From the NCBI GenBank assembly GCA_946055125.1, contig CAMGFF010000048.1, positions 1 to 10,935 on the forward strand: a stretch of 10,935 nucleotides of DNA, in the 5' to 3' direction. The position numbers were made by a program, and so were the translations under genes. Below the pieces are notes generated by a model, which saw only the letters and a program-made list of their open reading frames with translations, was not told the DNA's origin and did no database searches. The stretch comes from an uncultured Prevotellaceae bacterium (lineage in GTDB: Bacteria; Bacteroidota; Bacteroidia; Bacteroidales; Muribaculaceae). Positions 1 through 7,052 of the stretch are shown here, in pieces (position 1 is the first letter of the stretch; each line of letters starts with the position of its first letter).

Positions 1-35
1 TTCAAAAAAAGAAAGTACATTCAAGTTTTTTTAAG

Positions 36-43
36 TATATTTG
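36..43 (+). promoter_or_regulatory. Bacteroidetes-type -7 promoter box for the envelope operon
   Basis: The sequence TATATTTG fits the Bacteroidetes -7 consensus TAnnTTTG and lies about 35 bases before the first start codon, in AT-rich DNA. No clear TTTG-type -33 box is seen at the usual distance upstream, so the match rests on the -7 element alone. It would start transcription near 48-52 and give a leader of about 28 bases. It is the only promoter-like box found before the four overlapping or closely spaced genes up to 5876. Confidence 0.5.
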
Positions 44-77
44 CCGCAAAATATTAACCAACTAAAACGTAAAAGAT

Positions 78-692
78 ATGAGAACTATTAAGAGTGTTTT
101 GTGCGCTTTGATTGCTGTGTGCTTATTGAGCGCATGTGGAGGTTCGAAAAATGCCACTTTAGGCTCAACCTCAAAGAAAACTAAAATCGAGCTCGACGAA
201 TGTCAGCAATACGCCATGGCTAAGCCCGACATCAGAGCCTGGGGCGAGGGCGTATCGTTCAATTTCTCAAAGGCTTCCAATCTCGCCGAGCTGCAGGCCC
301 GCGCCAAGATGGCCCGCGCCATCGAGTCGAAAGTGAAAGACGCTATGCAGAACTCCGGCCTCACCTACACTAAAGCCTCAACCAACGGCGTGCAGGGCGC
401 CATGGCCAACGATGAGGGCGCAAAGCAGAACGAGGAGCAGACTTCTATCGCAAACCAGGTGATCAAGAGCACTGCCGTGGTGAAGACCTCACAATATGCC
501 CAGCAAGACGGAACCTACCAGGTGTTTGTGTGCGTTGAGTATCGCGAGGGCGTGTCGAAGATGGCCGAGGAAATCACAAATCTCGTGCAGCAGCAGGTGA
601 GCGACGAAGAGAGGCTGAAGATGAACTTCGAGTTTGAGAAATTCCGCAAGCAAATCGAGGAGGAACTGAAAAAATCGTCAGGAAATGAATAA
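78..692 (+). CDS. LPP20-like envelope lipoprotein
   Basis: This is a predicted lipoprotein of 204 residues. The N-terminus has two positive charges, a hydrophobic stretch (residues 7-17) and a lipobox Leu17-Ser18-Ala19-Cys20, so signal peptidase II should cut before Cys20. No acidic cluster follows the Cys, so a surface-export signal is not evident and a periplasm-facing location is more likely. Residues about 50-155 resemble the LPP20/FlgP-like fold: a short AWGEG strand, an Ala-rich helix (LQARAKMARAIESKV), then a closing strand (YQVFVCVEY). The last 45 residues are a charged helix that may form a coiled coil. It is the first gene of the operon and its stop overlaps the next start by 8 bases, which suggests coupled translation. 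The start has only an A-rich leader and no Shine-Dalgarno, normal for this phylum. The family call comes from pattern and the molecular role is unknown; a structural or assembly partner of the next gene is the best inference. Confidence 0.75.
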   Translation: MRTIKSVLCALIAVCLLSACGGSKNATLGSTSKKTKIELDECQQYAMAKPDIRAWGEGVSFNFSKASNLAELQARAKMARAIESKVKDAMQNSGLTYTKASTNGVQGAMANDEGAKQNEEQTSIANQVIKSTAVVKTSQYAQQDGTYQVFVCVEYREGVSKMAEEITNLVQQQVSDEERLKMNFEFEKFRKQIEEELKKSSGNE

Positions 693-2622
693 TGCCTTAT
701 GCCGGCGTGTCGTAGCAGCATTGTTGCTCTTTGCCCCCACATGGTCGGTGTTGGCTCAAACCATCGAAGAAATACGCTCCAGCAGCGCCTACTACAGCGC
801 TGAGGGCAGCGGTGTGACCGAGAATGAGGCCTGCCAGGAGGCTCTCGCCAATATCTCCCGGCAAATCAGCGTGAGCATAACCTCGAAGCAGCACGCCAGC
901 TCCACCGAGTCGACTGCCGGCGGCAACAGGTCGATTGAGTCGTCGTCGAGCGAGTCAAACAGCTCTTTCTCTTTCGCCTCTTTCCAGAATGTGGAGCAGC
1001 GCGTGCTGAGCCCCGAGCCCAATGCCCGCGTATTCTGCTGGATCCCTAAAAGCGAGGTGGCCCGAATCACCAACCTGCGCAAGCAGAAGATTATCGACTA
1101 TGTGGCCACCGGGCGTATCGCCGAGCGCAAGCTGCAAATCGACGACGCTCTCCGCAATTACTACTGGGCTCTCATGCTCACCCACGGGCTGCCCCCGGGC
1201 GAGTCGGTGGAGTGCGACTTCGATGGCTCCAGCCAAAACTGCGCCACCTATCTGCCTCTCAAAATCAAGTCGGTGATTGCTCACACAAAGGTGTTCTTCG
1301 ACGACTACTACACCACCGACGAGCGTTACTTCACCAAACTGCGTTTCACCTACGACGGAAACGATGTGGCAAGCCTCCAGCTCCGCAACTACAACGACGG
1401 GCAAAGCTGGCCGGGCCCCGTGTTTGTGAAAAACGGAGTCTGCGAGCTCGACCTGGTATCGCTTCCCTCCGACAACAAGCTGCATGTGAACATTGAGTAT
1501 GCCTTCGCCAACGATGCCCAGGCGGCCGACGTCGACCTCCGCGCCATCTACTCCTCGGTGAAGCCGCTCACGTTTAATTCCACAATCGACATCCCGGTGA
1601 AGGTGAACATGAAGAAGAACACCGTGGCCGCCGAGAAAAAGGCCGCCAATGGCTGCTCTGCTTTCGTCGCACCCGCAACCGCCGCTCAATTAGCCTCCGT
1701 AAAGACCGAGCCCACCACCCAACGCGAGCGCATCGCCCTCAACGAGGTGAGCGAGAACTCAGCCTACCTCGATGCTATGAGGTTGGTGGAACGTGCCATC
1801 AACGAACGGAAACCCGAGCTGGCTTTCAGCGTGTTCACCCCCGATGGCTACAAGCTCTTCGAGATGCTCTTCAAGAATGGCACGGTTTCTCTCAGGGGCA
1901 AGAAGCAGGACTATTCATTCGTCCACGCCCACAACCAGGTTCTCGCCCGATACTGCAACGTGTCGTTGAGATTCCGGAACGGCACCAAATTCACCGAGAG
2001 TCTCGTATTCCGCTTCAACGACAGCGATGGCAAAATCAATTCCCTTGCCTTTTCCCTCACCAAAAAAGCCGAGGACGACATCTTCAATGCCGCCTCAAGC
2101 TGGACCGAGGTGTCGCGCTACACTATCCTCCAGTTCATGGAGGATTACCAGACGGCTTTCGCCCTGAAACGCCTCGACTACATCGACCTCATCTACTCCG
2201 ACAGCGCTCTTATTATCACCGGAGCAATGCTGAAGCCTGTGAAAACGCAGCGACTCACTCACTATCCCGAGAACCGCGAGATAAGTTTCAACAGCAACGA
2301 CAAAAACGTGCGCTACACGGTGCAGAACAAGCGGCAATACTTGAGGAACCTCACCAACTGCTTCAAGAACAACGAGTTTGTGCACCTCACTTTCGAGGAT
2401 AATAAGACCAAGGTGGTCAACGCCACCGGCGTGCCTGTGGGCTCGGCTTTTGCCATCCAAATCAGGCAAATCTACCGCTCCTCGACCTACAACGACACCG
2501 GCTACCTCACGCTCTACCTCGACACGTCGCTCAAGGACCCCGTAATCGTCGTGAGATTCTGGCAGCCCGACCGCACCGACATCGTGTCGATCGATGAGTT
2601 CATGAACAAATTCTCTTTCTAA
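685..2622 (+). CDS. Secreted protein with LPP20-like and NTF2-like domains
   Basis: The product has 645 residues. A signal peptide (1-24) ends VLA with Gln25 next, a signal peptidase I site. Residues about 34-135 look like a second LPP20-type domain: a SAEGSG strand, an Ala/Glu helix with EACQEALANI, a Ser-rich loop at 72-98, then a strand reading VFCWIPKSEVARI. Residues 135-165 form a helix (DDALRNYYWAL) like a TPR-type element. Residues about 190-305 are beta-rich and Ig-like. A linker follows, then two stretches with the helix-plus-beta-sheet pattern of NTF2/SnoaL-like folds, at about 358-465 and 473-632. The second, with EDYQTAFALKRLDYIDLIY and later TGYLTLYLDT, is the clearer one. I recognise this domain order from Bacteroidetes envelope proteins of unknown function. 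It overlaps the lipoprotein gene and shares its LPP20-like fold, so the two products may form a hetero-complex. No catalytic motif is evident. Export is well supported and domain boundaries are approximate. Confidence 0.75.
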   Translation: MNNALCRRVVAALLLFAPTWSVLAQTIEEIRSSSAYYSAEGSGVTENEACQEALANISRQISVSITSKQHASSTESTAGGNRSIESSSSESNSSFSFASFQNVEQRVLSPEPNARVFCWIPKSEVARITNLRKQKIIDYVATGRIAERKLQIDDALRNYYWALMLTHGLPPGESVECDFDGSSQNCATYLPLKIKSVIAHTKVFFDDYYTTDERYFTKLRFTYDGNDVASLQLRNYNDGQSWPGPVFVKNGVCELDLVSLPSDNKLHVNIEYAFANDAQAADVDLRAIYSSVKPLTFNSTIDIPVKVNMKKNTVAAEKKAANGCSAFVAPATAAQLASVKTEPTTQRERIALNEVSENSAYLDAMRLVERAINERKPELAFSVFTPDGYKLFEMLFKNGTVSLRGKKQDYSFVHAHNQVLARYCNVSLRFRNGTKFTESLVFRFNDSDGKINSLAFSLTKKAEDDIFNAASSWTEVSRYTILQFMEDYQTAFALKRLDYIDLIYSDSALIITGAMLKPVKTQRLTHYPENREISFNSNDKNVRYTVQNKRQYLRNLTNCFKNNEFVHLTFEDNKTKVVNATGVPVGSAFAIQIRQIYRSSTYNDTGYLTLYLDTSLKDPVIVVRFWQPDRTDIVSIDEFMNKFSF

Positions 2623-2667
2623 TCTTTCTATTTGTATAATCTCACAAATCTTTTCCCCTCTGTTTTT

Positions 2668-4374
2668 ATGAAAAAATATTTCTTCCTCATAGTCGCCTCT
2701 CTTTGCTCTTTGCTCGTGGGCGCACAATCGGCTTCTCAGCTCAATCTTCACGATTTCGCAGAGTCGAAAACCGGTGTCGGCACCCAAAGCCTGCTCTCGC
2801 AGATTCGCGCCGTCAACTGGCCTAAGGACATCGACGGCGACCAGGACTGCGCCCTCATTCGCATCACTTTTGAGAACATGACTGCCGACGATGCCAACGA
2901 CGTAACCCTCAAGTTAAGCAACAGCTCCGGCCTCAAGGAAAAGCGAATCCCCGTAAATGCCGGCAGTCAGAACATTATCTGGTACTTCGTCAACCCCACA
3001 AGCAGCACTTTCATCGAAGCCGTGCTCAGCAAGTATGGCACCAGCAACCGCCTCAGCAACATCAAGCTCGAACCCAAGCACACCTACGATGTCGTGCTCA
3101 CCAACAAAAAGACGCACTCCATAAGCATCACCACCAATCCTCCCGGTTTCGATGTGATGCTCGAGAATGGCCAGCGTGCAGTCACCCCGGCCACCATCAC
3201 CGGTGTCGCCCCGGGCATGCACACCCTAAAAATAAGCAAAAACGGGAGCCTCAAGAAGTCGGTCGACATCGAAGTGTCGGAAATGAGCGTGAACTTCAGC
3301 TACGACCTCCGCGAGACCAAGCAGGTGCGTTTCGTCAGCGACCCCTCAAATGCCCTGCTGCTCATCGACGGCAAGGAGATGGGCGAGACGCCAATCACCC
3401 TAACTCTGCCCTACGACAGCTACAACGTGGAGGCCGTTATCTCCCCTCTGGAGCGCGACAGCAAAGCCATCACCATCGACGCTCTCTCGCCCAACGAAAT
3501 CCAGCTTGAGCCTATTCAGAAAAAGACCTTCGAGGTCTATGCCATGTACAACGGGCGCAAAGTCGACGCCGACCTCTACATCAACGGCAAGCGCGAGCCG
3601 GTCACTCAGTCGTCCTACAGCATCACCCGCCCCATAGGCAAGACCTACAACATGACCATGACCTACTATGGCAACAGCAAGTCGCGCAAGATTCACGTCA
3701 CTAAAGACATGAGCATAGAGCAGGAGTTCAAAATCAATGCCCGAAACTCCATCAATTGGCCCTGGCAGCGCGAGTACCAGCCTGCTCCGGTAGGTATCAA
3801 CTTCGGATATGTGAGGAAGCATATGGTCACTCAGGGAAATGGCACTAAATTTTCAGAGAATGGCGTGTGGGACGACGGTAAGGATAAGTGGCTCAATGGC
3901 CTGGAGTGCGGCGTGCACTTCCAGCCTTGCCTCTCGTGGGGCCTCGGCTTCTACTCGGCCCTCAACATGCAGATTTTCCTCTCTTCGGGTGAGCTCGGTG
4001 ACTACGACGAATTTCAGGAATATGTCCTCAATATCCCCGTGCACGCACTCTTCCGCCTCCCTGTTGGCGAGAAATACGCAATATGGCTGCACGGCGGCCT
4101 TGGTTTCGACATCAGCTTGTGGGGTGCCTACACCGACTCCGACAACTACTATGAGGACTACACCGATTTCTATGGCGAGGACGCTTTCCCCAAGCGCTTC
4201 AACATGACTGCCGACATTGGCTTCAACCTCCGCCTCAACCGCCTCTTGCTCTCGGCCCAGTTCTCCAAGGGCCTCATCGACCATGGTTCCTACCACAGCA
4301 TTTCTGAGGACTACAAGACCAAGGTCAACAAGATGTCTTTCTCTATTTCCTATCTATTTAGCTCCGGTGAATAA
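2668..4374 (+). CDS. PEGA-repeat protein with C-terminal outer-membrane barrel
   Basis: The product has 568 residues. The start is placed at the ATG at 2668 because it opens a standard signal peptide (MKKYFFLIVASL to VGA|Gln20); the open frame extends upstream only to a TTG at 2632 with a poor N-terminus. Residues about 30-145 are a beta-rich domain. Two PEGA domains follow: about 151-195 (ITTNPPGFDVMLENG, then TPATITGVAPGMHTLKI) and about 219-262 (FVSDPSNALLLIDGKEMGETP, with PITLTLPYDSY). A weaker third PEGA-like beta unit lies at about 290-355. From about 372 the sequence becomes alternating aromatic beta-strands typical of an 8-stranded outer-membrane barrel, ending SISYLF plus four more residues. 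PEGA domains are known as envelope beta-sandwich modules, so the protein probably anchors the system in the outer membrane with its PEGA arm in the periplasm. An acidic, Tyr-rich stretch at 488-507 is probably an exposed loop. The gene is 45 bases after its neighbour with no terminator between. Confidence 0.8.
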   Translation: MKKYFFLIVASLCSLLVGAQSASQLNLHDFAESKTGVGTQSLLSQIRAVNWPKDIDGDQDCALIRITFENMTADDANDVTLKLSNSSGLKEKRIPVNAGSQNIIWYFVNPTSSTFIEAVLSKYGTSNRLSNIKLEPKHTYDVVLTNKKTHSISITTNPPGFDVMLENGQRAVTPATITGVAPGMHTLKISKNGSLKKSVDIEVSEMSVNFSYDLRETKQVRFVSDPSNALLLIDGKEMGETPITLTLPYDSYNVEAVISPLERDSKAITIDALSPNEIQLEPIQKKTFEVYAMYNGRKVDADLYINGKREPVTQSSYSITRPIGKTYNMTMTYYGNSKSRKIHVTKDMSIEQEFKINARNSINWPWQREYQPAPVGINFGYVRKHMVTQGNGTKFSENGVWDDGKDKWLNGLECGVHFQPCLSWGLGFYSALNMQIFLSSGELGDYDEFQEYVLNIPVHALFRLPVGEKYAIWLHGGLGFDISLWGAYTDSDNYYEDYTDFYGEDAFPKRFNMTADIGFNLRLNRLLLSAQFSKGLIDHGSYHSISEDYKTKVNKMSFSISYLFSSGE

Positions 4375-5876
4375 TGCGTTATCACAAAGTTCTATTAGCA
4401 GGCCTGTGTGCCATGGCTCTGCCTACGGCCATGGCACAAGACTCTTTTGAGGAATTCAAGCTGAAAAACGAATCGGAGTTCAGCCGGTTCAAGCAGCAGC
4501 ACGACGATGACTTCGAAGCTTTCCGCAGGCGCATCAACGAGGAGTATGCCGAGTTTCTCAGCCGCTCCTGGGATGAGGTTATGCGGCGTGACCCTATCAA
4601 GCCGCCTAAAGAGGACGTGAAACCCGTGCCGCCCGTGGTCTTCGATGAGAAGAAGAACAAAAAGAAGCCGGTGAAGAGCAAGCCCACGCCCATCAAGGAG
4701 GTTATCGAGCCGCCTAAGCCCAAGCCGCAGCCGCAACCGGTGACCCCGGTGCAGCCCAAGCCCGACCCGGCTCCGGTCGCAACCATGCAGTTCTCAATCT
4801 ATGGCACTGACATGGCCGTGCGGTGCGACGCTTCCATGCAATTCCGCTTGCACTCATGCAGCGAGAGCGATATTTCTCGCGCTTGGACCGAAATCTCCAA
4901 TTCTCCCTTGGCCGAGACTCTGCTCGCCGACTGCATCGCGCTGCGCTCCGAGCACCGCCTCTGCGACTGGGCCTACCTCATGACGCTCAAGCAACTGAGC
5001 GAGAAGTTCTTCAATGGCAAGTGCAACGAGGCCGTCCTCCTCACGGCTTGGCTCTATTGCCAGTCGGGCTACGCTATGCGCCTCGGCACGTTTAGCAACC
5101 GGCTCTACCTCTTGTATGCCAGCGACTACGTTATCTTGAATGCCATCTACTTCACAATCGATGGCCTGAAATATTACCCTCTCGACTGCAACTGCGAGAA
5201 GCTTTTCATCTGCAATGCCGCTTTCCCGCAGGAGAAGACTATGTCGCTCGCTATCAGGCAGAACCAGGCGCTCTCGCCTTCTTCGTCGTCGCCTCGGCAG
5301 CTTAGCTCAAAGCGCTATCCTGATATGAAAGCCGCCGTCGCTACCGACAAGAACCTGATCTCGGCTTTCAACAACTACCCTACCGGCTTCCTCAGTGGCG
5401 ATGTGTGCACGCGCTGGGCCGTCTACGCCAACACGCCGCTCAGCCCCACGGCTGTCAATTCGCTCTATCCATCGCTCAGGAAAAGCATAGCCGGACTCAG
5501 CACTCTCGACGCCGTGCAACGAATCCTCAACTTCGTGCAGACGGCTTTCGTCTATGAGTACGACGACAAGGTGTGGGGCGGCGACCGCGCTTTCTTTGCC
5601 GATGAGTCGCTCTATTACCCCTATTGCGACTGCGAGGATCGCTCTATTCTCTTCTCCCGCATTGTGCGCGACTTGCTGGGGCTGAAGGTGCTCCTCGTGT
5701 ATTACCCCGGTCATCTTGCCACTGCCGTCAATTTCCCCTCGCAGGTGGCGGGCGACTACATCAGCCTCCGTGGAGAGAAGTATGTGATTTGCGACCCAAC
5801 CTACATCGGCGCTTCGGTGGGCGCTACAATGCCCGATATGAACAACGCCGCCGCCAAGGTCATACTCCTTGAATAA
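4374..5876 (+). CDS. Secreted transglutaminase/cysteine-protease-like protein
   Basis: The product has 500 residues. A signal peptide ends AMA with Gln22 next. Residues 25-68 hold four 11-residue helical repeats with Phe-x-x-Phe spacing, probably a coiled coil. A Pro/Lys-rich, unstructured spacer follows (about 74-136, with KPKPQPQPV), long enough to span part of the periplasm. Residues 137-330 are a Cys-containing region I do not recognise. The C-terminal part, about 375-485, is a transglutaminase-like papain fold: Cys420 in CDCEDRS, His447 in YYPGHLATAV and Asp474 in VICDPTY form the expected Cys-His-Asp triad, all present. Such domains act as peptidases, amidases or crosslinking enzymes, so the reaction cannot be named from sequence. 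The start overlaps the previous stop by one base (TAATG), showing operon coupling, and a terminator follows closely. The mature protein has many Cys residues, some likely to form disulfides. Substrate unknown; another envelope protein or peptidoglycan-linked peptide is conceivable. Confidence 0.8.
   Translation: MRYHKVLLAGLCAMALPTAMAQDSFEEFKLKNESEFSRFKQQHDDDFEAFRRRINEEYAEFLSRSWDEVMRRDPIKPPKEDVKPVPPVVFDEKKNKKKPVKSKPTPIKEVIEPPKPKPQPQPVTPVQPKPDPAPVATMQFSIYGTDMAVRCDASMQFRLHSCSESDISRAWTEISNSPLAETLLADCIALRSEHRLCDWAYLMTLKQLSEKFFNGKCNEAVLLTAWLYCQSGYAMRLGTFSNRLYLLYASDYVILNAIYFTIDGLKYYPLDCNCEKLFICNAAFPQEKTMSLAIRQNQALSPSSSSPRQLSSKRYPDMKAAVATDKNLISAFNNYPTGFLSGDVCTRWAVYANTPLSPTAVNSLYPSLRKSIAGLSTLDAVQRILNFVQTAFVYEYDDKVWGGDRAFFADESLYYPYCDCEDRSILFSRIVRDLLGLKVLLVYYPGHLATAVNFPSQVAGDYISLRGEKYVICDPTYIGASVGATMPDMNNAAAKVILLE
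4446..4577 (+). repeat. Four 11-residue Phe-x-x-Phe repeats (coiled coil)
   Basis: Inside the transglutaminase-like gene, aromatic pairs fall at residues 25/28, 36/39, 47/50 and 58/61, an exact 11-residue period. After the second Phe comes Lys or Arg in the first three copies, and two acidic residues (or Ser-Glu) close the first three. An 11-residue (hendecad) period is typical of straight or right-handed coiled coils. The copies differ at DNA level, so this is a protein-level repeat rather than a fresh duplication. It probably drives oligomerisation or docking of the enzyme. Confidence 0.75.
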
Positions 5877-5881
5877 GCTGT

Positions 5882-5905
5882 AGCCCCCTTTCCGGGCTCT
5901 TTTAT
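5882..5905 (+). terminator. Rho-independent-like terminator of the envelope operon
   Basis: Six bases after the stop at 5876, AGCCC (5882-5886) pairs with GGGCT (5894-5898) around a 7-base loop, followed by a T-rich run (CTTTTATT). The stem is short (5 bp) but GC-rich. Its position just after the last operon gene and before the next promoter fits termination. Confidence 0.6.
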
Positions 5906-5962
5906 TCGCATAAATTACCACATATCCCGGCAGAAGCAAATTGAAAAACGATGGTTTTTCTT

Positions 5963-5992
5963 TTTGTTTCTGCCTCATTTGTTGTAACTTTG
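5963..5992 (+). promoter_or_regulatory. Bacteroidetes-type promoter of the pseudouridine synthase gene
   Basis: A -33 box TTTG (5963-5966) and a -7 box TAACTTTG (5985-5992) are separated by 18 bases, close to the consensus spacing for the primary sigma factor of Bacteroidetes. Transcription would begin near 5998-6002, about 22 bases before the ATG at 6023. The promoter lies inside the longest possible reading frame of the downstream gene, so that frame's earlier ATG at 5951 cannot be the normal start. Confidence 0.75.
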
Positions 5993-6022
5993 CAAAAAAT
6001 TTGCATATACACACACTATATT

Positions 6023-6961
6023 ATGAGGCAAAAGAGTAATCATAGCAATACACGTCGCGGCTCGCGCCCCGATAACATTCGCACCTGGAAAATCGACGCT
6101 CCCGGCACTCTCCTCGAGGTGGCTCAGCGCATTCTCACTGACCACACTCCCACCAAGGTGAAGTCGATGATGCGCCACCACCAGCTGGCGGTCAACGGAA
6201 TGCCCACCTCGCAATTCGACTTCGAGGTGAAGGCCGGCGATGAGTTTGCGGTGAATTTCGACCAGTCGTTCCGCGTGTTCAAGCACCCGAGGATTCAGCT
6301 GGTGTATGAGGACAAGGACGTGCTGGTCATCAACAAGGGATATGGCGTGCTGTCGATGGGCACCGACTCGGTGAAGACCGGCACCGCCTACTCGGTGATG
6401 CGCGAATATGTGAAGTATCACAATCCCCGTGCTCAGGTCTTTATCGTGCACCGCCTCGACCGCGACACATCGGGCCTGATGATGCTCGCCAAGAGCCGCG
6501 AGGCTAAGGACGCAATGCAGCACAACTGGAACAACATGGTGCTCAGCCGCAAGTATGTGGCTGTGGTCGAGGGCATGGTGGAGCAGCAGGAGGGCGTGGT
6601 GCGCAGCTACCTCGCCGAGAACTCGCAATTTGAGGTATATTCCACCGACGATGCCTCTAAGGGACAGCTCGCCGTGACGCGCTGGCGACGCCTTGCTGCT
6701 GCCGGTGGCTACTCGCTCATGGAGATTGAGCTGGACACCGGCCGCAAGAACCAAATCCGCGTGCACATGAAGGACCTGGGGCACCCCATCGTGGGCGACC
6801 GCAAGTATGGCGCTCAGAGCAGCCCCATTCACCGCCTCGCGCTCCACGCGCTGTCGCTGCGATTCGTGCACCCAATCACCCGCCACGACATGAACTTCAC
6901 CACCCCCATCCCCTCGCGCTTCCGCTCCCTCCTCTCTCGCCGCGAGGCCGAGGAGGAATAG
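6023..6961 (+). CDS. RluA-family 23S rRNA/tRNA pseudouridine synthase
   Basis: The product has 312 residues and converts uridine to pseudouridine in structured RNA in the cytoplasm, most likely in 23S rRNA. An S4-like RNA-binding domain lies at about 22-76 (TLLEVAQRIL, then VNGMPTSQFDFEVKAGDEF). The catalytic domain covers about 92-300, with the family signature HRLDRDTSGL; Asp146 is the expected catalytic residue. A second conserved block, GRKNQIRVH (240-248), precedes GHPIVGDRKYG. Length is typical of RluA/RluC/RluD-type enzymes, but the exact target uridine and paralogue cannot be told here, so no symbol is given. The start is set at the ATG at 6023, downstream of the promoter; an in-frame ATG at 5951 lies upstream of the -7 box. 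It is a single-gene unit with its own terminator and no functional link to its neighbours is evident. Confidence 0.9.
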   Translation: MRQKSNHSNTRRGSRPDNIRTWKIDAPGTLLEVAQRILTDHTPTKVKSMMRHHQLAVNGMPTSQFDFEVKAGDEFAVNFDQSFRVFKHPRIQLVYEDKDVLVINKGYGVLSMGTDSVKTGTAYSVMREYVKYHNPRAQVFIVHRLDRDTSGLMMLAKSREAKDAMQHNWNNMVLSRKYVAVVEGMVEQQEGVVRSYLAENSQFEVYSTDDASKGQLAVTRWRRLAAAGGYSLMEIELDTGRKNQIRVHMKDLGHPIVGDRKYGAQSSPIHRLALHALSLRFVHPITRHDMNFTTPIPSRFRSLLSRREAEEE

Positions 6962-6989
6962 CCTAATCAACCGTCAGAATTCCCTAATT

Positions 6990-7030
6990 ATATCATCGAG
7001 AGTGATTTTCTTTCGATGATATTCTTTTTT
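6990..7030 (+). terminator. Strong intrinsic terminator after the pseudouridine synthase gene
   Basis: A near-perfect 13-bp stem pairs 6990-7002 with 7010-7022 (core ATATCATCGA against TCGATGATAT, one G-T wobble) around a 7-base loop, followed at once by a T-rich tract. It sits 29 bases after the stop codon and just before the next promoter, so it insulates the two transcription units. The following T-run may also act as the upstream part of the next promoter. Confidence 0.85.
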
Positions 7031-7044
7031 TATTATTTTTTTAC

Positions 7045-7052
7045 TACCTTTG
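7045..7052 (+). promoter_or_regulatory. -7 promoter box of the giant repeat-protein gene
   Basis: TACCTTTG matches the TAnnTTTG consensus. The expected -33 region is a poly-T tract without a clear TTTG, so upstream contacts may be weak or the tract may stand in for the box. Predicted transcription start is about 7057-7061, giving a leader of about 120 bases, longer than those before the other two transcription units here. Confidence 0.6.

Noticed and set aside
955..1689. 244-codon open frame on the minus strand
   Set aside because: Low-complexity Gly/Val/His translation opposite a gene with clear domains; a shadow of codon bias.
2632..2667. Upstream extension of the PEGA-barrel gene from TTG
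   Set aside because: It would put 12 extra residues before an ideal signal peptide; the ATG at 2668 is far better.
2623..2667. Possible internal promoter before the PEGA-barrel gene (TATTTG/TATAAT-like bases)
   Set aside because: No match to TAnnTTTG; short gap without a terminator suggests simple operon read-through.
4590..4785. Pro/Lys-rich part as evidence of a TonB protein
   Set aside because: Composition resembles a TonB arm, but there is no TonB C-terminal domain and the N-terminus is a cleavable signal peptide, not an anchor.
5307..6014. 235-codon minus-strand frame across the end of the transglutaminase-like gene
   Set aside because: It overlaps the catalytic domain, the terminator and the next promoter; no recognisable features.
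5975..6970. 331-codon open frame on the minus strand opposite the pseudouridine synthase gene
   Set aside because: It is the mirror of a GC-rich, well-recognised gene; the translation is His/Val/Leu-rich with no domain and it would span the other gene's promoter.
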